Assembly: GCA_002633005.1 (NCBI GenBank) | Contig: NMRA01000320.1 | Coordinates: forward strand, 66,720 to 130,719 | Source of the DNA: Phoronis australis | Taxonomy: Eukaryota; Phoronida; Phoronidae | Direction: 5' to 3' | Length of the DNA: 64,000 nucleotides | Part shown: piece after piece, positions 12,467-23,464 of the stretch | How the letters are laid out: the number at the start of each line of letters is the position of its first letter | Numbering within the stretch: position 1 is the first letter of the stretch | Notes under the pieces: generated by a model | Database searches by the model: none | What the model saw: only the letters and a program-made list of their open reading frames with translations | Told to the model about the DNA's origin: nothing | Made by a program: the position numbers and the translations under genes

Positions 12467-15084
12467 TCAATAAATACTGAAGCGAAACATGGCGTTTATC
12501 AGAATGACGAAACTGTACGTGATCCACTTCTCGCCATTCACTCGGGATTGTAAACACTCAATGACGTCACAGCACAGAATAACACGACTTAAAAATAGCA
12601 TGAATGAGGTAAATGTGAAATCACGAAACTGTTATTTTGTCGCCTCGGTCCTAGGGTCTAAGACGCGGAAAAGACTTTTTGTAACTGTCAATGGACAGAT
12701 CCAGGCCACTGGTGTCCAGACGGTCATCGGCCTTACCTATCAAAAGGTCATTGCCGTCTTTGACATAATGAAAGCTGCGGTCACTTCACTCAACCTTTAC
12801 ACTAAAGATGACGTTGCGAACAACCAGGGTAGTCAATAAAGGAACATTCGAGAATGCTCTCAATTTTGTGACACATTGACCCGTTTTTGGCCTTGACCCA
12901 GTGTACTGACGGTGACACCATGAACATGTATAGCGGCATTGGAACAAACAACAAAAATAAAAAACAATAATAGTCTCCAATAACGTAAATATGAACAGCC
13001 TATCAGTGATACGCCAAGGCACCCGCGCCGGCGGTGAATACCGGCGGGGGCCGAACTAAGGCCTGACACTCCGCGAGCTAACCCATAATTTTGACAGAGA
13101 TGTGTAGCATGTCAGAGAACGTGGACTTGAAGAAGCCATCCAGAAAGACGCCTGACCCTTTCACCCGAGTTTTGTACCGGAAACAGCTTCCTTTTTAAGC
13201 ATTCAATAACCTTAAAGTTTCCGTCTCTTAAAGCCGTCTTTTTACCGTAGTGCCACAACTGCACACAAACCTAGGACTATGCTCCCAGATCCAACAGCTC
13301 ACATCTATCAGAACAGGGGTTTCACTTTTCTTCGCCAGTCCAGGATGACTAGGAAGCCGGTTTCCGGTCGTGGGTGAGCGTCAGCTGTGGCGGATGCAGA
13401 CCCGGCCCATGACCGGTGCGGGGCACAAACTCCGACGCTCAGTAGAGCCGGAAAACCCCAACCAGGCAGGAAGGCAGTAACCACTGAGAACCCTAATTAT
13501 CTTGTCCACACGTTTCAACAAATTTTCACGAGAATGGGTTACTTAATTTTTACCACTGAGACCTATAGGAACTGACGATTTTGACCTGTAGAAGGACACT
13601 TTTATGAAATTCACGTTATATAGGGTGCTAAGATGTTCTCACCGTGTCGATCTTAACCGTTATAAAAGCCACCTCATAGCGCCAGCTCAGTGCCGATCAT
13701 CCCGAGAGGGAATACGCGTACGCAGAGGGAGAAATAGCATCACCGTGGAATTGAAAATACGAAACATACACTCGGAAACTCCCCTAATATAGCCTACTGT
13801 ATTTTCGTCTACTTCACAGAGAGTAAATTGCGCCTAAATCCAAGGCACTTTGCAGCCTGTTCCGGGATCATGATCCCTGGTAAATTGCCCTTTCAACATC
13901 CCTTGTTGAAGCACGGCAACCACAATTTCTGTAAATTTTTAGTTTCTGGTGGTTGACCGAATTTCGTCAACTTACACCAAAAAGAAACCAATTTCTTAGA
14001 AATTTATAACAGACTGGCAAAAATTATTATGTTCAAGGGTGCATCTATGTTCATGCACTGATCCATCGTCGATTTCTTTCGAGCTTCTAACTGTTGCAAT
14101 ATCGTCTAGGAAAAAGTCGATTTTTATGGATACATAATCATATGAATCAGAATTAAAGAACGCACCCTTACAGCTAGGCTACTAAAAGGAAGTATTTATT
14201 TAGTACAAATATTAGGCCGTCATACGGTAACACAAAATGCACACACAGCGCGGCATTTCATTTAAATGCAGATTTGTTAAGTTGCTCAATTTTTTCAAAT
14301 CCATAATTCACAATACCGAAGTTTTCTGGGGACAAGGTCGACACACTCGAAAATATCAGTTTGGGGACCATATGTTAAATCCACTGTGACATATACATCC
14401 AACAGGGCGTTTATGAGCCGTCTCCCAATAATTCATTCTCGTGAACGTGAATTCTGGTTCATTTTAGTGATATCTTGTTCAGGTATATATATTAAATTTG
14501 TATTCTAAGAATCGGAGAAATCGTTGATCACGATTGCCTATTTCGTGCGACATGTGCGAATTTCCAATGAATAATTCTCTTTATTAAAAACCTTGCACAA
14601 ATATTAATCTTTAAAAGAAATGCTATTCTTGAAATATTTCCGGGAAGGACACGTATAATTTCATTTTATGAAACCATCTTTATGTAGGAGTTGGTGGCAT
14701 CCAGTCTATAAATATCAGGAAAAATAAAACCAATATTGAACATACATTTCAACTGAGTGACATCGTCATGTAATTTACAAATAGTGGTCTTCAAGCTCTT
14801 CACACTCCTGCCATCATTTCGATGTTCGTTAATTTTTTTCTTATTGCAGTCTCACATTTTTGGCTGTTTGGGCCGTATGATGACGCTGGGCGCCTCCTAA
14901 AATTATTCTTGCGTCAAAGCTTTGCTTGCTTTTAGTAGACCCCGGTCGGTAACAGGAACTCGGGTGTGCAGTACCTGATGCAAAGATTGTAAAGAGGCAA
15001 CAAGCCCACGCCTTTTGTCAAAAACAAAGTTTGGATTTGGCAAAGTTCTGTTGTAAATCGGTATCACGTTAATCCTTACTCCGA
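12467..15084. other. 5' flank of PPP1R3-like gene and intergenic DNA
   Basis: No second gene found. 13016-13060 and 13350-13455 are locally GC-rich with CCGGCGG/GCCGG clusters, which could be promoter-associated or repeat-derived. The plus-strand frame from 12489 (116 aa) has no recognisable domain. Confidence 0.45.
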
Positions 15085-15440
15085 TTAGAGATAGCAGGTG
15101 GCGCAGTTACGGGCGATGATATTACAGTCGGCGGAATTACTGAGGGCAAAATAACAGCCAACGAAATTACTAACGGCGAAATGACAAGCGGCGGAATTAC
15201 AGACGATATATACTGTTTCCAATTTCATGACATTGCTTTACGAAAGCAAATACGCCTGTGAATAATGTTAATGACATTGGCTTTAAATGATCTACAAAGT
15301 AAGGGGGCGGCGCAGCACTGAAAAAAGGGGGGCTAAAGCCTCCCCAGCCACCCCCCCGTGGTGCATCACCTACAGACCATATGCAGCGTAGCACTGGAAA
15401 AATGGGGGGCTATAGCCCCCCAGCCCCCTATGGTGCGCCA
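15085..15440. repeat. Degenerate short repeats and GC-rich palindromic unit
   Basis: 15085-15205 contains degenerate repeats of GGCGGAATTAC / AACGAAATTAC about 20-30 bp apart. 15310-15435 then contains two copies of a unit running from GCAGCACTG or GTAGCACTGG through GGGGGGCTA to GGTGC. The second holds a perfect 18-base palindrome, GGGGGGCTATAGCCCCCC (15404-15421). Confidence 0.6.
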
Positions 15441-15980
15441 GTATGACGTTTCCAAATTATCTCAAGGAGAAAGTCGCAAAGAAACGTCCACATATATCAA
15501 AGAGCAAACAATAACTTAGTGCATATGACGTCACCAATTCCAGACAAAAATAATTGCCAACAGTGCCCTTTTCCCTTCTTACATTGTTGTAAATGCCCAG
15601 AAATTTCAAAATTTGATGATAAAAATCTACAAAATTTGAATACCGTGAAGCATTTGGTGCCATATATTTTAAATAAAAATGAGGGCGAGGCATTCAGGAG
15701 ACAGTGGGACAGACCATCAGCCATTGGCAAGCCATACCACCAAAAGATCATTTCTCAATTCGAACTTGCAGTAATGTTAAAATCGATAACTTGCACTTGA
15801 CACAGGGGGTACCAGATTTACAGAACTATTTGAAAACGCCCATTATTCAGTGAAGAAACTGGCTCCCAACACAAATATTACAAAAGTTACCTGTCACAAA
15901 AATTAGTCCCTGAGAATATGATGGGTTCAATCTGAAGAATGCGAAATTCAGTAGACCAAGATACACCAGACTTGTTTAAG

Positions 15981-16290
15981 GTTATGTAGGACCATGTCTT
16001 GAGTCTGTAAATTTATCCAAATGTCAAAACTATAGATTTTAATTTTGTAAAAGTCGTTGAACTTGATTTTTTGACTTAATGGCAGTAATTTGGTCAGGTG
16101 ACCACACATTTTTGGCAAAATTTAGCAAAATCAAAAGGTACAGTCATAGCAAAACAACAGGAGCAATAGCCTGACCAGTTTCCATTTGATATAAATGTTC
16201 ACAATAATATCTCAAAAATGCTGTTATAGTTTTCCAAATTATCATTTCCTTTTTGGACAAAAATCATAAATGTCATATTTTTTTAGTTCC
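15981..16290. mobile_element. MITE, GTTATGTAGGACC family, truncated copy
   Basis: Starts GTTATGTAGGACC (15981-15993) and runs antiparallel to the right half of the 8932-9459 element (shared GGTCA-GGTGACCAC, AAATTTAGC, ATCTCAAAAATGCT blocks). Homology fades near 16290 without a matching right end, so this copy is truncated or interrupted. Confidence 0.65.
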
Positions 16291-16382
16291 TCAGGCAAAA
16301 GTGGAACATTATAAAAACAAGAGCAAGGCAGAGCGTTAAAATGTGCCCTTGAATGCACCACAGCAAACGCTGTGCTTCAAGA

Positions 16383-16515
16383 GTTGTTCATTTCTATCAT
16401 AAAAATGGCCACTAGAGGGCGCAACATGTCCAATCCATCTGAAAATGGAACAAGCCATCGCTTCTTTAATAGAAAGCTATTTACCAAATTTCATAAAAAT
16501 CTGTCAAGGAACATC
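16383..16515 (-). repeat. Dispersed repeat with CTCF-like core, copy 2
   Basis: Reverse-complement partner of 1413-1535. CCACTAGAGGGCG at 16409-16421 is, on the minus strand, CGCCCTCTAGTGG, which matches the CTCF core consensus YGCCMYCTRSTGG at every position. Confidence 0.55.
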
Positions 16516-17680
16516 AGAGAAACAAAGGAAATCCCTCATTCATTGACAAAGACCTGGCGGACCAGGTCAAAATGTCTGCAAATAACCTATCACCTCTCTA
16601 AGTAAGTAATCATCTTATACTACAATGCCTCTAGAGACCAATCACAAACCTATTCTCCAGAATCACCTTCATGCACAATTCAAAATAAATCAAATCAGTA
16701 TTGTGAAGGAGCACAAAGCAGGAAGTGATAATAAATGGCACTCCCATTAAACTAACAGTGTGGTCACATCGTACACATTGACTTGTCCATTTCCTCCTCT
16801 GATTCTAATCATTTGAACTACTGTTGAAACTCACCAGACCACAACATCCTACCGAGCAGCACATACAACCGAACTTTTCACAACAGCAAACTTCCGATTA
16901 TTTTAATTAATTCTTCCACTATGTTGCACTAAACTAATGGCCAATTTCTAAAAGGTGACCCCGAGATGTAAAATAACACGCATCTAGCACACACCATGCC
17001 AACAAAAATAGAATTTCTTTAATGCTCATTTTTTAGAAATTTGAAAAAATAAAATTGAACACTTTCGGTATATTGTACGATCATTAGAATTACAAAACAC
17101 CAATTCCAAACAATACAAAATGTAGAAGTGTCAGTTCATGCAATGGACTGCACGGTTTCACGTGCAACTTCTTTCAAATTTCACCAAAAAAGCAAAGCTA
17201 GTTCTTGTCTGTACCCCGACTCGGCTTGAAAAAAGAAAAAAGTGCTTGCCTGCATCATTTCAGCCACGTCTCAAATTTTAAAAAGTCCTACAAAGGCATG
17301 CAGTCAGATATTAGGCAGTTGCTTGTCCAGTGAGGCACAAGTATCTGCAAATGCTGGCTGTAGCACTGAAACTAGTTTGAGCAAATAAACACCGCTTCTG
17401 CTTGACTCAGGATTTTTTTTAAAAAGCGGACAACTGACCTTAAATGAATAGTAAAACAATGCCGTTATGAACTACATATTCCCAATGAGGATTTCAATTC
17501 ATTTTTTGCATGACATCATGAATACTAACTGAAGCTATAATTGGCCAATAATAATAAGTGATGTCCCCCCCCCCCGACTGAGATTCAATTACATTGGCCA
17601 TAAGTCGCTATTTGGCAGCACACTGAACCATGTGACCTAATTTCAGCACGACATTAAAAGTTATATTACCGTGCCTAAAT
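16516..17680. other. Intergenic, no gene seen
   Basis: AT-rich with an 11-base C run near 17566-17576. No recognisable coding stretch. This is the interval where the missing last exon of LYRM4 might lie, but I could not identify it. Confidence 0.45.
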
Positions 17681-17698
17681 GTGCGGCAAAGTTCAAAA

Positions 17699-17834
17699 TG
17701 GTCAATAAGCTTGTTGCAAAACAAAGAAGTTTGGGAATATGAGGTCAGCTTTAGGATCAGTTGGCTTGGTGTCGCCACCAGCAATCTGAGGTCGCATGTA
17801 CTGATCTGGGTGTTCATCAAATTGGATGCTGCTG
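17699..17834 (-). other. Unassigned candidate terminal exon
   Basis: On the minus strand an AG at the end of GGATAG is followed by an open frame of about 45 residues ending in a stop. It contains FDEHPDQYMRPQ, GGDTKPTDPKADL and IFPNFF, whose composition looks protein-like. The upstream acceptor lacks a good pyrimidine tract. The phase would allow joining to LYRM4 exon 2, but the residues do not resemble the LYRM4 C terminus, so I assign no gene. Confidence 0.25.
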
Positions 17835-18699
17835 TATGGAATCTATCCATTTATGCTCAAGTTGGTAAGTCCTGGGTGACCGGCTTAGAAATGACGGGGA
17901 AGTAAATCCTGGAATCTAGTTTTTAGTTAGTTGCACCAAACCTAAATTTTCGTTTACATGACACACGATCTATTGGAAATAACAAGAAAATATTGTTTTA
18001 TCACTGATTTTATTTACATAATAATAATGACTAAATATTTGTTAGGTATTAATGAATAAGTTGGGATAGTTGAGACAAAAACCTTGCGTTTATTCCTTCC
18101 AAGGTGAGCATTCCATGAGCAATGTTCAACAGTCTCGTTGGGTGAGTATGTCACTAAAACACAATCCTACAACACTGTCCGATGTGATACGCACAAGATA
18201 CTTTTTAACACCGACCCACTGGCAATGTCTGATGTTCTAAATCCTCCTCTTGGTGTCGCCACAATCTACCTTTCACAACACGTCTTCCCTCCATCACGAG
18301 TCTGACTTCTCTATAACCAATGGGGGGTCCTTATAGAGATGACTCAGAGAAGTCTGAAAAACATCCCACTTATTACCATGGTATCACAACAATATAAAAT
18401 GAAAGCCAGCCAGCTGCATGCTTACATAGGTGACAGAAGGAACAACGGTATCCGAAAATCTCGAATAATTCAAAAAGTAGACGTCGTAGCGCACAATGGA
18501 AAATATCTTCTGGAAGCCAGTTCAAAACTCTGTCTAAAGTGATAGTTTAGCAAAAATCCAAAACATTTTTCGAAAAAATTGAAAATTTGCCGTTTTTTTG
18601 AAATTCAAAGTCAAATAACTGGAAAACAGTAAGTCTGAGAAATACACTCTCGCAGACTTTTTGAAAGGCCGTACTTAAAGGAATCCACATGCAAAAATT

Positions 18700-19417
18700 C
18701 ACGTCATTTGCTCTTCCCATTAAAAACGCGACAGCAGAACGATTGAAACCGTGTGAACATGTGCTACAGCCGCCATCTTGAAAGTGACTTCCGGTTCAAT
18801 AAACTTTTATAAAAGCTTATTAAACTCAACAAACACGTGACCAGTTTGAAAGTGATTGGTTCGCAAATGCGCCCTCTACAGGAGAAAATGTTTTTGGCCA
18901 TATTTCGGGGTGCGCATGCGCCACTTCCAATATTTCTGCCATCTCTGACCAGAAGTCAACGTTTTTCGGCACAGTTGTAGCACGTGTTCTATAATAATCG
19001 TACCAAGTTTCAGCTCTGTACGTCAAAAAACGCGGCCTCTATGAGCATTTGAATGTGAAATCAGAAACAAAATGGCCTCCACATCCACCATTTTGAATGC
19101 GATCATGACCAAAAACAATAGGCTTCCAGGACTTTCTGATCTACACGTCGTGTGTAAATTTCGTGAAAATCGGATGAAAATTGCGACCTGTTGAGTGCGA
19201 ACAAAAAAAAAACTTGACGACAGAGCAACATACTTGTCGGAATTCAAAGAATTCTGCCAAGTAACAGTGGGTAGGAGTCTCAGGGGCGACAGAGGTACTT
19301 TTGATATCTATAATCAATATTTTCTTATTTGACTTTTTTTTCAGTTGCTCATTTTGCAAAACGTTTTCACATTACATGATAGATCTCGGTTATGAAATCT
19401 GACTTCACTACAATAAG
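18700..19417. other. Intergenic, repeat-like DNA
   Basis: Contains blocks such as GCCGCCATCTTGAAAGTGAC and ATGCGCCCTCTACAGGAG that look repeat-derived (the latter is a one-base-off CTCF-like core at 18870-18882). No gene identified. Confidence 0.4.
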
Positions 19418-19562
19418 GTTATCTAGGACCTTATCAGCAAATCAGTGAATTCAGCCAAATATCTACAGAAGTATTGATTTTAACTCAGAAAAAAATATAG
19501 ATTTTGTAAAAGTAGAAATCCTGTAAAAATTGAGCAGTGGTTTCTTTCTTCACAACTAGTAA

Positions 19563-20090
19563 GAACATATTTACCCTTGACAGTTTCGGCTCCTATCAGC
19601 CATCTTTCAAAGTTATTGGATGGTAGGTGGCTTGGTAATCAGGCTGTTCCAAATTCTAGACAAGTTATAACCTTCATCATCCCTGTTCATGACCGACACA
19701 CTTTTCTTCAATCAGACTGACTCTCTTATCCATCTAGATCTTAGATTACTTTCCGACTCAACAGGACGTGCATCCTCCCAGTTAATTACATGATAACAAC
19801 CAAGAGCATGATCAGTCAAAGCAGATTTGCTAATGGTACTCTGAGACCATTTCCTCTCTGAACGTGTCAAACGTGATGATGTACGTCCAGTTGAGTATTT
19901 AAGTAATCCAAGATCTAGACGAATGAGAGACTCAGTTTGGGTCAAGAAAAGTGGATTGGTCATGAACAGAGACAATAGAGGTTATGTTGTCAAGAATTTG
20001 GAACAGCCTGATCACCACGTCACCCAGCGTCCAATAACTTTGAAAGATGGCTGCTGATAGGAGTTGAAACTCTCAAAAGTAAATATGTGC
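19563..20090. mobile_element. Penelope-like retroelement 3' fragment, inverted duplicate
   Basis: Minus-strand codons around 19862-19720 read KSALTDHALG, HVINWEDARPV and SRWIRESV, then after a stop MNRDDEGYNLS. This is the GIY-YIG endonuclease C terminus typical of Penelope-like elements. The plus strand from about 19868 reads the same end again (RSRRMRDSVWVKK, MNRDNRGY). The arms at about 19563-19780 and 19870-20090 are therefore inverted copies of one 3' end around a 90-bp spacer. Stops and indels show it is dead. No reverse transcriptase domain is present. Confidence 0.7.
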
Positions 20091-20400
20091 TGCCATATAG
20101 CAAAACATCAAGAGACAAGACAAACAAACAAACTAAAATACTAGCTATATTTCAAGAAGAAAGGAGATTGTTCTGACACTATGAGCGACTTAGTATCAAG
20201 CTTTCAAACAAAACGTTTAGTCGTGTTTTCAACGAAGTTTGTGTGAACAAGGGCTGCTACTGATATCTCAAAAACGTTGCCGTTCTCTAAACTGTTATTT
20301 CATTTTTCGTTCATGCAACTTATATTTTTTAATAAAAATCACAGTAGTACTGCTTCTGATAGCTCCTTATTCAAGCGTAAAATATTTTAAAAACAATTTA

Positions 20401-20536
20401 AAATAGTAAAAACTAAAACAACCAGCGCCGGTACTAAAATATATTAAAATATTCCCCACACTCGAAACGTGCGAAATATCTTAATATATTTTAGTACCGA
20501 CGCTAGTCGTTTTAGTTTTAATAGTTTTGCTATTTT
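20401..20536. repeat. Imperfect inverted repeat, foldback type
   Basis: Arms of about 55 bp containing GGTACTAAAATATATTAA and its complement around a loop of about 20 bases (CACACTCGAAACGTG). Likely a small foldback element or MITE pair. Confidence 0.65.
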
Positions 20537-21215
20537 ATATTTTTATCCGTAGGTAGCTGCACGGCATTCCAACATCTATTTGATTAAAACATATTCCTAT
20601 GGTAAAATATCACCAATTTCAAATAAAAAGTATTTGGCAAAACTGCTCTTTTTTACAATTTTTCAAAATGTGTGACCATAGATACACGTTATCTATAGTC
20701 TATGGTGTGACAGTAGCTATGCTACAGAATTTGAGGCTATGAATCTTTTACAAAAAAGAGAATAATATTTCATTTATCCTGCCATACTGCGACTTAAATT
20801 GGTGAGATTTCACATTAACAACATTTTAAAATGATACAATTCATGCACCACATGGGAATCCGAACAACTATTTCTTATATTTGACATTTCAACGTCAGGG
20901 AAATTTAAAATTTTGAAGGGTCCTACATAACCATGTAAATCTTGAACCAGCGTGGAAACCTAGATTACAAACATTTTTAAAGAGGAAATTGCAAGGTCCA
21001 AACCAATCTGAACAACAATATGGTGTAAATTCTAGTTTATAATTATCATTGCTATATTCTTAACATTAACTGAATTGTACGTCGCTATACAAAGTTATTT
21101 ACATATTTAGTGCCGCGGTGTTGTAACGCCATCATTGTAACGGAGAATAGAAACGGCGCCATTTTCGTTCGTTACACATCTGTGTTCTGGTGTTGGGGAA
21201 CACAAAGGAAACAAT

Positions 21216-21368
21216 ATGTGTCCAAGAGAGTACAGCAGCGTAGATGAGGAATACTTTGAACGATACAGGGAAGGACAGGTGGACTTTTCAGATGATTCCG
21301 ACCTTTCGGACGTGGAGGTGGAGATGACAGATCCCAGAGGAGTTAGGGGGGCCAGGGCACAGTATTAG
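21216..21368 (+). CDS. Short acidic open frame, possible N-terminal fragment
   Basis: ATG in TGTGTTC...AACAATATG context opens a 50-codon frame starting MCPREYSSVDEEYFERYREG and continuing with an Asp/Ser-rich acidic stretch (DFSDDSDLSDVEVEMTD), then a stop. It begins right after the left 19-bp inverted repeat. Acidic N termini are common in transposase-derived proteins, but nothing here identifies a family. It may be only a fragment. Confidence 0.3.
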   Translation: MCPREYSSVDEEYFERYREGQVDFSDDSDLSDVEVEMTDPRGVRGARAQY

Positions 21369-21503
21369 CCAGGATTTTGCCCGTCAGACATTCACATCCC
21401 CAAACAGTCAAATGGAATCTGGAAGAACTTTAGGCGGGGCATGGCCCCCCTCTAAATCTGCCATTAGTTTCAATATGAGAACATAGTATATCACCGGGTT
21501 TAT

Positions 21504-21797
21504 CTATACAAACGGGACAGCCAAATGCCACATACAAAAGCTTTTCACAATTTCCACTACTGGTACTATAAACACTCTGGCATTGCTATCTGTACCACTA
21601 TCAAAAATTTGATCTAAAACATTGGTAGTGACGGAAAGAAATTCCAGTGCTGTCCACTGACAAAGCTGCCAGTCTGAATTTATCTGTGCCACGGCATCCT
21701 CCTTGGACACATCTGGAGCACCAGCAGTCGGCATTGGAGGGGCATCAATTTCTAAGCGAATTACAAGATCTCCAGCTTCTCTTTTGTTCCGCACTAA
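21504..21797 (-). CDS. Unrecognised protein-like open frame
   Basis: An open minus-strand stretch of about 96 codons without a good ATG, preceded by CTTAG that could be a splice acceptor. Composition is protein-like: EAGDLVIRLEIDAPP, then SKEDAVAQINSDWQLCQ, ALEFLSVTTNVLDQIFDSG. It faintly recalls helical repeat proteins, but I cannot name a family. It sits inside the 19-bp inverted-repeat element, so it may be element-encoded or a captured exon. Confidence 0.3.
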   Translation of the reverse strand, partial: LVRNKREAGDLVIRLEIDAPPMPTAGAPDVSKEDAVAQINSDWQLCQWTALEFLSVTTNVLDQIFDSGTDSNARVFIVPVVEIVKSFCMWHLAVPFV

Positions 21798-22272
21798 GTG
21801 GAAGGTGTTCTCCTTTCATTTACATACTCTGAAAAGCACAACAGTGGCAATTCAAAAGTAAAAAAAACATTTTGAATCCAGAGCAGTCTATGATTAAAGT
21901 AAAACACGACGATATCTAATTGCAAGTTTTCGCCTACTTTTGTAACCTTCAAGCAAAAGCCAAAACTAGATTTTAGTCCTGTTTTTCTTGAAGCAGACTA
22001 CTTTAATAATCAAAACCTTGGAATTAAGTTACCATTGTGTTTTACTTTATTCATAGTCTGCATTCTTTTCAAAATGCATGCATCTTTTGAGATCAGCTTT
22101 ATTTGTTGTGGCTTTTAGTTTTACTGATCCATTTATAACTAAATCTTTCATGGAAAAACAACAGATTTTAAACATTTGAGAACTATGGTGATTGTGAAAA
22201 AAGATCGTTATTGTTCAGGCACTGCGAAAGCGTCATGAATTATTAGACATCAAAATTCTCAAGGTACCTTAC

Positions 22273-22354
22273 CTTTTTATAAGACCAGCTTCAACCTTCA
22301 TGATGTGTTTGTCGTCAAAGCAGCCGTCCTCAAAATGGTCCGAGCATATTTCGG
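22273..22354 (-). pseudogene. THAP-domain C-terminal half, remnant or exon
   Basis: Minus strand reads EICSDHFEDGCFDDKH followed by IMKVEAGLIKR, matching the C-S-x-H-F zinc-binding half of THAP domains. It is bounded by AG (CTGAG) and by a good donor AG|GTAAGG. In-frame stops directly upstream mean that either the first half is in another exon or the copy is broken. No partner exon was found that joins in frame. Confidence 0.5.
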
Positions 22355-22782
22355 CTCAGACAGATGGCTGACTCGACAGTCATTTTCCAAAGACGAGCAG
22401 AGCACACGAAAACGTGCCATTACGCGGCCAGATGCTTGTCTTTTTAGAGTTTAAATGGGCTCACGCCTTCCACCTGAGTGGTGTTAAAATAGTTAGCGCA
22501 CACACACCGATGCATCATGGCTAAAACACGCCAAGGTTGAACGGTCTTTGTTCTTCTTGTACTGTGATATAATAGCGGTGAACTGCATTGTGGGATATGA
22601 TCTGGTTTGTGTTCCCCAACACCATGTCACGGTGTCAAATGTCAACTTTTCGCGCATTTTTTTATTTTCGCTTTTTTAAAATAACTAAAGATACATTAAT
22701 ACGATGATTTGAATAAAATACATCCAAATAGCAATACCTTGAAGATATTATTGCAATTTAACATACTTGGACCTTGCAAATT

Positions 22783-22915
22783 ACACTTTAAGTCTGGTCT
22801 GCACGCCACCTGTTGGCCACATCGTGTGACTCAATGAATGTGAGTCTGGTCTGCACACTACATCACAGACTTACGTTCATTAGGTCACGTGGCATGCAGA
22901 CCAGATTTAAAATGT
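22783..22915. repeat. Imperfect palindrome followed by a MITE-type end
   Basis: Arms containing TTTAAGTCTGGTCTGCAC and its inverted copy GCAGACCAGATTTAAA fold on each other around about 17 bases. Directly after it, at 22920-22932, lies GGTCCTACATAAC, the right terminal sequence of the MITE family. Confidence 0.6.
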
Positions 22916-23100
22916 TTCTGGTCCTACATAACTTTAAAATAAATTTTGTTTCAAATTCAAAAGTGCTACAAATCCACCTTCTGTAAACAAAACTTTAGAT
23001 TTAGACCATGTGCGACTATAAAACAGGTCTCAGCTGAGTCCATACTCACATTAAAGCCGATTCCCAGGATTGGGAAGAACTAAAAGTTTGTAACTCTTTG

Positions 23101-23174
23101 AGAAGAGTCTCAACAACTGGCCATGTTCTGTGCCAAGAAGAGTCTCAACAAGTGGCCATGTTCTGTGCCAAGAA
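23101..23174. repeat. 35-bp direct duplication
   Basis: AGAAGAGTCTCAACAACTGG and the following 15 bases occur twice in tandem with one difference, directly before the 26-bp minisatellite. Confidence 0.8.
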
Positions 23175-23217
23175 GCAGTGGAGTCGTCAGTTCTTACCAA
23201 GCCCATAAATCTCTCCT

Positions 23218-23464
23218 CATCTGAGTAGGGAATACGCCAAGACCATCTGAGTAGGGAACAGGCAAAGACCATCTGAGTAGGGAACACGCCAAGACCATCT
23301 GAGTAGGGAACAGGCCAAGACCATCTGAGTAGGGAACAGGCCAAGACCATCTGAGTAGGGAACAGGCCAAGACCATCTGAGTAGGGAACACCCCTAGACC
23401 ATCTGAGTAGGGAACACGCCAAGACCGTCTGAGTAGGGAACAGGCCAAGACCATCTGAGTAGGG
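23218..23464. repeat. 26-bp minisatellite, about 9.5 copies
   Basis: Units of CATCTGAGTAGGGAACAGG plus CCAAGAC, differing at a few positions (TACGC, CACGC, CAGGC, CACCC after GGGAA). Reading frames through it are open on the minus strand because 3 x 26 bp is a whole number of codons; I do not regard them as genes. Confidence 0.92.

Larger units (their letters stand above)
19418..20931. mobile_element. MITE-bounded composite with nested insertions
   Basis: GTTATCTAGGACC at 19418-19430 and GGTCCTACATAAC at 20919-20931 face each other as MITE ends. The left interior (shared AGCCAAATATCT and GATTTTAACT) matches the right half of the 8932-9459 copy. Instead of about 500 bp the two ends are 1.5 kb apart and enclose a palindromic Penelope-like fragment and another inverted repeat at 20401-20536. 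I infer one MITE that received later insertions; the ends could also belong to two different copies. Confidence 0.5.
21188..22624. mobile_element. Element bounded by 19-bp perfect inverted repeats
   Basis: TGGTGTTGGGGAACACAAA (21188-21206) recurs exactly inverted at 22606-22624. Between them lie a short acidic plus-strand frame, a minus-strand open frame and a THAP-domain-like fragment. THAP domains occur in P-element-type transposases and in genes derived from them, so a decayed DNA transposon or a domesticated gene remnant are both possible. I found no target-site duplication outside the repeats. Confidence 0.45.

Noticed and set aside
12489-12839. 116-aa plus-strand frame in the 5' flank of the PPP1R3-like gene
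   Set aside because: No recognisable domain and no splice or expression context; likely chance.
17200-17235. Possible LYRM4 last exon (acceptor CTTTTTTCAAG then PSRGTDKN and stop)
   Set aside because: The acceptor is good and the phase fits, but only three residues recall the LYRM4 C terminus (TDK) and the expected I-x-Q-x-Y motif is absent.
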